Assembly: GCF_900091505.1 (NCBI RefSeq)
Contig: NZ_LT607409.1
Location: forward strand, 4,712,001-4,776,000
Length of the DNA stretch: 64,000 bases
DNA from: Micromonospora chokoriensis
Lineage (GTDB): Bacteria; Actinomycetota; Actinomycetes; Mycobacteriales; Micromonosporaceae
Direction: 5' to 3'
The position numbers were made by a program, and so were the translations under genes. Below the pieces are notes generated by a model, which was not told the DNA's origin, ran no database searches, and saw only the letters and a list, made by a program, of their open reading frames with translations. Positions 59,677 to 64,000 of the stretch are shown piece by piece. Position 1 is the stretch's first letter, and each line of letters begins with the position of its first letter.

Positions 59677-59719
59677 ACGACGGCCGGTGTGGAGGTTGGT
59701 TCTCCACACCGGCCGTCGT
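59677..59719. terminator. 18-bp hairpin between convergent GH81 and GH10 genes
   Basis: ACGACGGCCGGTGTGGAG (59677-59694) pairs perfectly with 59702-59719 across a 7-nt GTTGGTT loop. It is a bidirectional terminator. Confidence 0.85.
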
Positions 59720-59733
59720 GTGCGATCAGAGGG

Positions 59734-61104
59734 TCAGGAGGCGGTGCAGGTGGGCGTCATGCCGTTCCCACTGCCGGTGCCCTGGAAGCCGAACTCGGCG
59801 ACCTGGCCCGCGGTGAGCCGGCCGTTGTAGTCCACGTTGGCGAATCGCACCGTGCCACTGGAGCCGCTGGCCGTGGCGCTCCAGGTGTTGGTGACGCTGG
59901 CACCGCTCGGCAGGGTGAGGCTGACGTTCCACCCGTTCGTGCCGGCCGAGCCTGCGGTCACCTTCACGCTGGCCACGAACCCGCCGTTCCACGAGTTCAG
60001 CGACACCGACGCCGAGCACCCGCCCGTGGTCGGCGGCGGGGTGGTGGGCGTCGGGTCGGTGGGCGGGGGCGTCGTCGTCGGCGGGTTGGTGGGGATGCCC
60101 GGGCCGGCGTTGAGGGCGTTCAGGACGTTCGTGTACGCGGCCTTCTTGTTGCCGTTGCAGTCGAACAGCAGCGCGTTGTCCGAGCCGCGCCACGAGTCAC
60201 AGTCGCGCACGCCCCACACGGTGATGCCGGTGCAGCGGGAGACGTTCATGCAGGCCCGGGTGACGGCGCCGAAGATGTTCGCCTGGTTGCCGCCGGTCAT
60301 CACGTCCAGCTCGGTGATCTGCACGTCCACGCCGAGATCGGCGAAGCGCTGCAGGTTCGCCTGGTAGTCGGACGCCAGCGACGTGCCCAGGTGCGACTGG
60401 AAACCCACGCAGTCGATCGGCACACCACGGGACTTGAAGTCCCGCACCATGTTGTAGATCCCGGTCGACTTCGCGTTGATCCCGTCGGTGTTGTAGTCGT
60501 TGTAACACAACTTCGCACCCGGATCCGCCGCCCGCGCGGCCCGGAACGCCGCCTCGATCCAGTCGTTGCCGGTGCGCTGCAGATTCGAGTCACGCCGTCC
60601 ACCCGAACCACCGTCGGCGAACGCCTCGTTCACCACGTCCCACGAGTGGATCTTCCCGCGGTAGTGCGTCGCCACCTGGGTGACATGGTTGATCGCCGCG
60701 TTGCGCAACGCGCTGCCCGACATGCCCTGCGCCCAGCCCGGCTGCTGCTGGTGCCACAGCAACGCGTGACCGCGCACTCTCATGCCGTTGGCCTGCGCGT
60801 GGCTGACCAGCCGGTCCCCGCCGCTGTAGCTGAACCGACCCTGCTGCGGCTCGGTGGCGTCCCACTTCATCTCGTTCTCGGCCACGACATCGTTGAACTC
60901 ACGGTTCAGAATCGTCGTGTACGTGCTGTTCGACAGCTTGCCCGTCGCGACGGCGGCACCGAAGTAGCGGCCCTTCTCCGCCGCCGACGCCCCGAGTGTC
61001 GTGCCGGCGCTGGCCCCGGTGGTCATTGCCATCGTCATACCGGAGGCGAGAGCGCCGGCGACCGCGACGGTCACCGCCGCTCGCAGGACTCTTCTGTGAT
61101 TCAT
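59734..61104 (-). CDS. secreted GH10 endo-1,4-beta-xylanase with CBM2
   Basis: A 456-residue exported xylanase. The signal peptide is residues 1-33. The GH10 barrel is about 38-335, with ENEMKWDATEPQQGRFSY, GHALLWHQQQP, SWDVVNEAFADGG (acid/base E160) and VQITELDVM (nucleophile E265). A Pro/Thr linker (335-360) leads to a family 2 carbohydrate-binding module (361-456) with C363 and a near-C-terminal Cys and surface Trp. It cleaves xylan backbones. The start at 61104 follows AAGGAATCC. An operator-like site lies about 290 bp upstream. Confidence 0.96.
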   Translation of the reverse strand: MNHRRVLRAAVTVAVAGALASGMTMAMTTGASAGTTLGASAAEKGRYFGAAVATGKLSNSTYTTILNREFNDVVAENEMKWDATEPQQGRFSYSGGDRLVSHAQANGMRVRGHALLWHQQQPGWAQGMSGSALRNAAINHVTQVATHYRGKIHSWDVVNEAFADGGSGGRRDSNLQRTGNDWIEAAFRAARAADPGAKLCYNDYNTDGINAKSTGIYNMVRDFKSRGVPIDCVGFQSHLGTSLASDYQANLQRFADLGVDVQITELDVMTGGNQANIFGAVTRACMNVSRCTGITVWGVRDCDSWRGSDNALLFDCNGNKKAAYTNVLNALNAGPGIPTNPPTTTPPPTDPTPTTPPPTTGGCSASVSLNSWNGGFVASVKVTAGSAGTNGWNVSLTLPSGASVTNTWSATASGSSGTVRFANVDYNGRLTAGQVAEFGFQGTGSGNGMTPTCTAS

Positions 61105-61392
61105 GCGGATTCCTTGTCTGTGGTGGTTCAGCGATGGGGGCGCAGCACCCGAAGCCGCGCCCACGACGTCGGAGAGCCGCATCGGCGATGCCCGGCGACC
61201 GATGCCTGCGTACGACGGTGGTGGTGTCCCCGGTCCGGCGAGAGCGTGACAGCGAGCCCGGTAGCCGTCACGGCACCACTGCTGGGGATCCTGAGGCGAC
61301 GTCCGGCATGCCCTGGGCGGACGTCGCGCTCCGAGGTGCGGCCGGCCGACTCGCCCGGTGAGCCACCGGTGTGGCCGCCCTCATCCATCGAC

Positions 61393-61406
61393 TGTGAGCG
61401 ATAACA
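61393..61406. promoter_or_regulatory. LacI-type operator upstream of GH10
   Basis: TGTGAGCGATAACA, which on the minus strand reads TGTTATCGCTCACA. It differs from the perfect 14-bp palindrome at 63475 by two mismatches and matches the site at 63833 closely. The spacing to the GH10 start is long, so the transcript has a leader. Confidence 0.68.
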
Positions 61407-61469
61407 TGCCGTTCGTCAAGTCGTAACAGGGCGCGTCGGTATCGGGTGCTGTCGCCCGCTTTCACGGGC

Positions 61470-61505
61470 CGGTGCCGGAGCCGTGCGACCACGGCTCCGG
61501 CACCG
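61470..61505 (-). terminator. hairpin terminator after the GH43 gene
   Basis: GGTGCCGGAGCCGTG (61471-61485) pairs perfectly with 61490-61504 across a 4-nt CGAC loop, and one further C-G pair extends it. It is immediately downstream of the GH43 stop. Confidence 0.8.
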
Positions 61506-61509
61506 CACG

Positions 61510-63363
61510 TCACTGGAACGAGGCGTCGTCGACGAGCAGACCGTCGGTGCCCGCCGCCGTCTCGACGTAGAACGTGGCGGTGGTGAGCGTGCCGCTCCAC
61601 GACGGGGTCGCCGTGCCGGTGAGCAGCGTCCAGCCGTTCGTGTTGACGGCGGTCGCCGGGGTCAGCTGGAGGTAGCTGGTCGTGCCGTTGGCGGTCAGCG
61701 CCAGTGTCGCCTTCGCCGACGGCGTGCCGCTCTGCGCACGTACCCAGACGTTGGTGGTGTAGCTCTTGCCGTTGGTGAGCTTCGCTGTGACGTCCTGGCT
61801 GGGGCCGTTCCACGCCGAGGTGCGCCCGGTGATCGACAGGGAACCGGCGCCACCCCGGACGACCGAGGTGTTCCGGGAGATCGTTCCGCTGCCGTTCACA
61901 CCCCACCCGGTCGTGCCGTTCTCCACGTCGCCGTTGGTGAGGACGTTCCCGCCGCCACCACCGGTGCCGCCGGTGAACTGCCACCAGTTGATGTTGAACA
62001 GGTTGCCGCTGCCACCGGCGAAGCGCAGGTACAGGTCACGGGTGCCGGTCGCGCCGCTGACCGCGCAGGTGGTGCTGGTCCAGGTCTGCCAACCACCGGT
62101 GCCACCGACGGTGCAGGTGCCCACTGTCGGGCCGCTGGCGCTGTCGAGGCGCACCTCGATCCGGCCACCGCTGGTCGCCGACGCCACCCGGGCGGTGAAC
62201 GAGGTCGCCCCCGCGCCGAACGCGACGCCCTTGACCTTGATGTAGTCGCCGTTCTCGATCCAGCCGACGTTCATCCCGCCCTCGCCGGACACCTCGGTCT
62301 CGATGCCCGAGCCCCACGCGATCGTCTCCGCCTCCTGCCGCACGTACGGATTCAGCGTCCCCACCTGCGGCGCGCCGGTGGTGGTCATGGTGATCGTCGG
62401 GATCGTGCCGTTGGAGTTGTAGCTGAACTTCTCCACCGCTACCGACCGGGTGTAGCCGCTGCCGCCCGGCAGCGCCCCGTTGTGGTAGAAGAAGTACGAC
62501 CCGCCCTGGAAATCGATCACGCCGGCGTGGTTGGTGAAACTGGCGCCCTGCCGAGGCATGATCGTCCCGCGATAGGTCCACGGCCCGGTCGGGCCGGTGG
62601 CGGTGGAGTACGCGATGAACTCCGAGCAGCACTCCGCCGCGAACACGTTGTAGTACAACCCGTTGCGCTTGAACACCCACGGGCCCTCCTCGTAGAGGGT
62701 CGGGCGGCTGGCGTTGCCGTTACGGGTGCCGAAGCCCGCCGTGGTGAGCGGGATCCGGGTCACACCACCCGAGTACGAGATCATGTCGGCGTTCAGCTTC
62801 ACGTACCACAGCCCCGGGTTGCCCCAGTAGAGGTACGCCTGCCCGTCGTCGTCGACGAAGACCGACGGGTCGATCTCGTTGTTGCCGACCAGGGGCCGAC
62901 CGAGCGCGTCGCGGAACGGGCCGGTCGGGCTGTCGCCCACCGCGACGCCGATGACCATCTGCCCGTTTGAGCGCTGACGCACCGGCACGTACCAGTAGAA
63001 CTTGCCGTTGCGCGCGATGACCTGACCGGCCCACGCGTTGGCGTCCGCCCAGGAGAACGTGGCCAGGTTCAACGGCGAGCCGTGGTCGGTCCAGTTCACC
63101 ATGTCGGCCGACGACCACACCCGCCATTCCTTCATGGTGAAGTACGTCGAGCCGTCCTCGTCGTGCCCCGTGTAGAGGTACACCCGGCCGTTGTACACCA
63201 ACGGCGCCGGATCGGCGGTGTAGATGTGTTGGACGATCGGATTGTCCGCCCGGGCGGCGCCGGCCGGCAGCAGGGCGAGGACGCAGACGAGGCTGGCCAG
63301 CCAGGCGACGGCCCGCCTGACCCGGCCGCCGGCCCGGGTTGTGGTTCTCTCGTTCACCTTCAC
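61510..63363 (-). CDS. secreted GH43 arabinofuranosidase/xylosidase with CBM6 and second CBM
   Basis: A 617-residue enzyme. The signal peptide is residues 1-39 (VAWLASLVCVLALLPAGAARA). The GH43 propeller is about 43-345: IYTADPAPLVYNGRVYLYTGHDED with the base Asp, NNEIDPSVFVDDDG, and LYEEGPWVFKRNGLYY with the acid Glu. A CBM6 follows at about 350-470 (AETIAWGSGIETEVSGEGGMNVGWIENGDYIKVKG). A CenC-like module is at about 480-617. It removes arabinose or xylose from xylan side chains. It starts GTG at 63363 after GGGAGCC, with an operator 110 bp upstream. Confidence 0.94.
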   Translation of the reverse strand: MKVNERTTTRAGGRVRRAVAWLASLVCVLALLPAGAARADNPIVQHIYTADPAPLVYNGRVYLYTGHDEDGSTYFTMKEWRVWSSADMVNWTDHGSPLNLATFSWADANAWAGQVIARNGKFYWYVPVRQRSNGQMVIGVAVGDSPTGPFRDALGRPLVGNNEIDPSVFVDDDGQAYLYWGNPGLWYVKLNADMISYSGGVTRIPLTTAGFGTRNGNASRPTLYEEGPWVFKRNGLYYNVFAAECCSEFIAYSTATGPTGPWTYRGTIMPRQGASFTNHAGVIDFQGGSYFFYHNGALPGGSGYTRSVAVEKFSYNSNGTIPTITMTTTGAPQVGTLNPYVRQEAETIAWGSGIETEVSGEGGMNVGWIENGDYIKVKGVAFGAGATSFTARVASATSGGRIEVRLDSASGPTVGTCTVGGTGGWQTWTSTTCAVSGATGTRDLYLRFAGGSGNLFNINWWQFTGGTGGGGGNVLTNGDVENGTTGWGVNGSGTISRNTSVVRGGAGSLSITGRTSAWNGPSQDVTAKLTNGKSYTTNVWVRAQSGTPSAKATLALTANGTTSYLQLTPATAVNTNGWTLLTGTATPSWSGTLTTATFYVETAAGTDGLLVDDASFQ

Positions 63364-63474
63364 GATTGGCTCCCACAGAGAGTGCGCGGGTTCTGGGTCG
63401 ACGAGTCACCGCCGCCGGGCCGCCGGGCGAGCGGGCGTGACCGCGCGCATGCCGAACAGCACGGCCGACAGCCG

Positions 63475-63488
63475 TGTTAGCGCTAACA
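63475..63488. promoter_or_regulatory. LacI-type operator upstream of GH43
   Basis: TGTTAGCGCTAACA is a perfect 14-bp palindrome, 112 bp upstream of the GH43 start. Such sites are bound by LacI-family repressors of xylan and arabinan genes in actinomycetes. The regulator is not in the window. Confidence 0.8.
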
Positions 63489-63816
63489 GATCTTGGGTGA
63501 CTCCCCTCCCCCCGATCTGACCTCGATTGTCTGGTGGTGCGAGATGACCGTCGTAACCACATCGCAGCATCGATGTATCGACGCAGACATCCACGATTTA
63601 CGATGCACCGTACTGAGCGGCGAGCCGGGCGTCAACGGAGAGCGGGCACGTTCTCGTGACGCTGCGTCATGAGCTTCCGATCAAGAACACCGGCGGCGTC
63701 GGGTCCGGAGCCGCCCGAGACCCCACCTCGACCGCACCACCGAGGCGTTGGGGCGCGACGCGACCGCACGGACACCCGCCGTGCCACCGAACCGGCGATC
63801 CGGGGGGTTGCGGGCA

Positions 63817-63846
63817 TGTTAACGACCAACTATGTTAGCGATCACA
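63817..63846. promoter_or_regulatory. tandem LacI-type operators at the window edge
   Basis: TGTTAACGACCAAC (63817-63830) is imperfect and TGTTAGCGATCACA (63833-63846) is close to the consensus. Their starts are 16 bp apart. They are about 340 bp from the GH43 operator, so they most likely serve another gene to the right. Confidence 0.65.
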
Positions 63847-64000
63847 TTGATGTGCCGCGATGACGTACCGGCTCGGGCACCGGGCGCCCACGGCGACAAC
63901 GTCCTGCGGCACCCGAGCCGACCCCTGCGCGGCGACACGCTCAGTGGCAGTTCGCGTGCCGCCGACCGGCAGGACGCCACCTTCCGGATCACCACCACGC

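Larger units (their letters stand above)
61105..61509. other. 405-bp region with GH10 promoter, operator and GH43 terminator
   Basis: It holds the LacI-type site at 61393-61406 and the hairpin at 61470-61505 that ends the GH43 transcript. The rest is presumably the long leader of the xylanase gene. No gene is supported. Confidence 0.6.
63364..64000. other. 637-bp region with two sets of LacI-type operators
   Basis: It contains the perfect operator at 63475-63488 (for GH43) and the tandem sites at 63817-63846, near the right edge. The frame from 63850 is open to the window end but has no signal peptide or ribosome binding site. The tandem operators suggest that a co-regulated gene starts just beyond the window. 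Confidence 0.5.

Noticed and set aside
56677..59709. Very long open frame on the minus strand opposite the GH81 gene
   Set aside because: The plus strand has a clear GH81 enzyme with signal peptide and domains. The opposite frame is a codon-bias shadow with low-complexity Gly/Arg/Val content and no motif.
63850..64000. Open frame at the right edge as a glycoside hydrolase start
   Set aside because: It lacks a signal peptide and ribosome binding site and is cut by the window. The gene may start further right.

Overview
The window is high-GC (roughly 70% or more) actinobacterial chromosome. It has dense overlapping gene pairs joined by ATGA or GTGA, many GTG starts, RbpA, an XRE/DUF397 pair, mycothiol-linked DinB folds, ECF sigma factors with CU044_5270-type partners, and secreted GH10, GH18, GH43 and GH81 enzymes. 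Together with the small CPxCGxxWPC protein and two long palindromic intergenic repeats, this points to Micromonosporaceae, most likely Micromonospora. The genus is inferred from gene content, not from a database match. No rRNA, tRNA, CRISPR array, integrase or transposase is visible.

Layout: 1-10.2 kb holds regulators and small enzymes: an XRE/DUF397 pair, two small unknown proteins, a GNAT, a DinB and aldo/keto reductase pair, a GT39 membrane glycosyltransferase, Rrf2 divergent from an NmrA-like SDR with a clear operator between them, and an MFS/LysR pair. It ends in a GNAT remnant fused to an LPXTG tail. 10.4-15.6 kb holds an HNH nuclease, a small secreted four-cysteine protein, and a PadR / ABC ATPase / FtsX operon with tandem operator palindromes. 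15.6-20.6 kb has a broken GH43 xylosidase gene, small unknowns, an ECF sigma with its membrane partner, and a TPR protein. 20.6-29.5 kb has an EamA/LysR pair, a few orphans, and a TetR-centred module (FMO, SDR, TetR, GPH-type transporter) tied together by two copies of the same operator. 29.5-34.4 kb has a zinc-finger coiled-coil protein and the core set rbpA, fxsA, ppm1 and lnt. lnt is frameshifted at a G7 tract.

35.0-43.3 kb is the most striking block. It encodes lysine degradation through beta-lysine and 3,5-diaminohexanoate, a route known mainly from amino-acid-fermenting anaerobes. It has kamA facing a six-gene operon: kdd, a YtcJ-like amidohydrolase, kamD, kamE, a Kal-like hotdog protein and a MutL-type reactivating ATPase. 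The thiolase-like cleavage enzyme Kce and a CoA transferase are absent from the window.

43.3-56.6 kb has a second ECF/membrane-partner pair, a polysaccharide deacetylase lipoprotein, YnfA, CsbD, a histidine phosphatase, Lrp, acyl-CoA dehydrogenase, an M24 peptidase, a GH18 chitinase, a fusion of an HxlR repressor with a peroxiredoxin that has just two cysteines, a 5'-3' exonuclease and several small enzymes. 56.7-64 kb is a polysaccharide-degrading island (GH81 glucanase, GH10 xylanase, GH43 with carbohydrate-binding modules). LacI-type operators sit upstream of each gene, and more lie at the right edge of the window.
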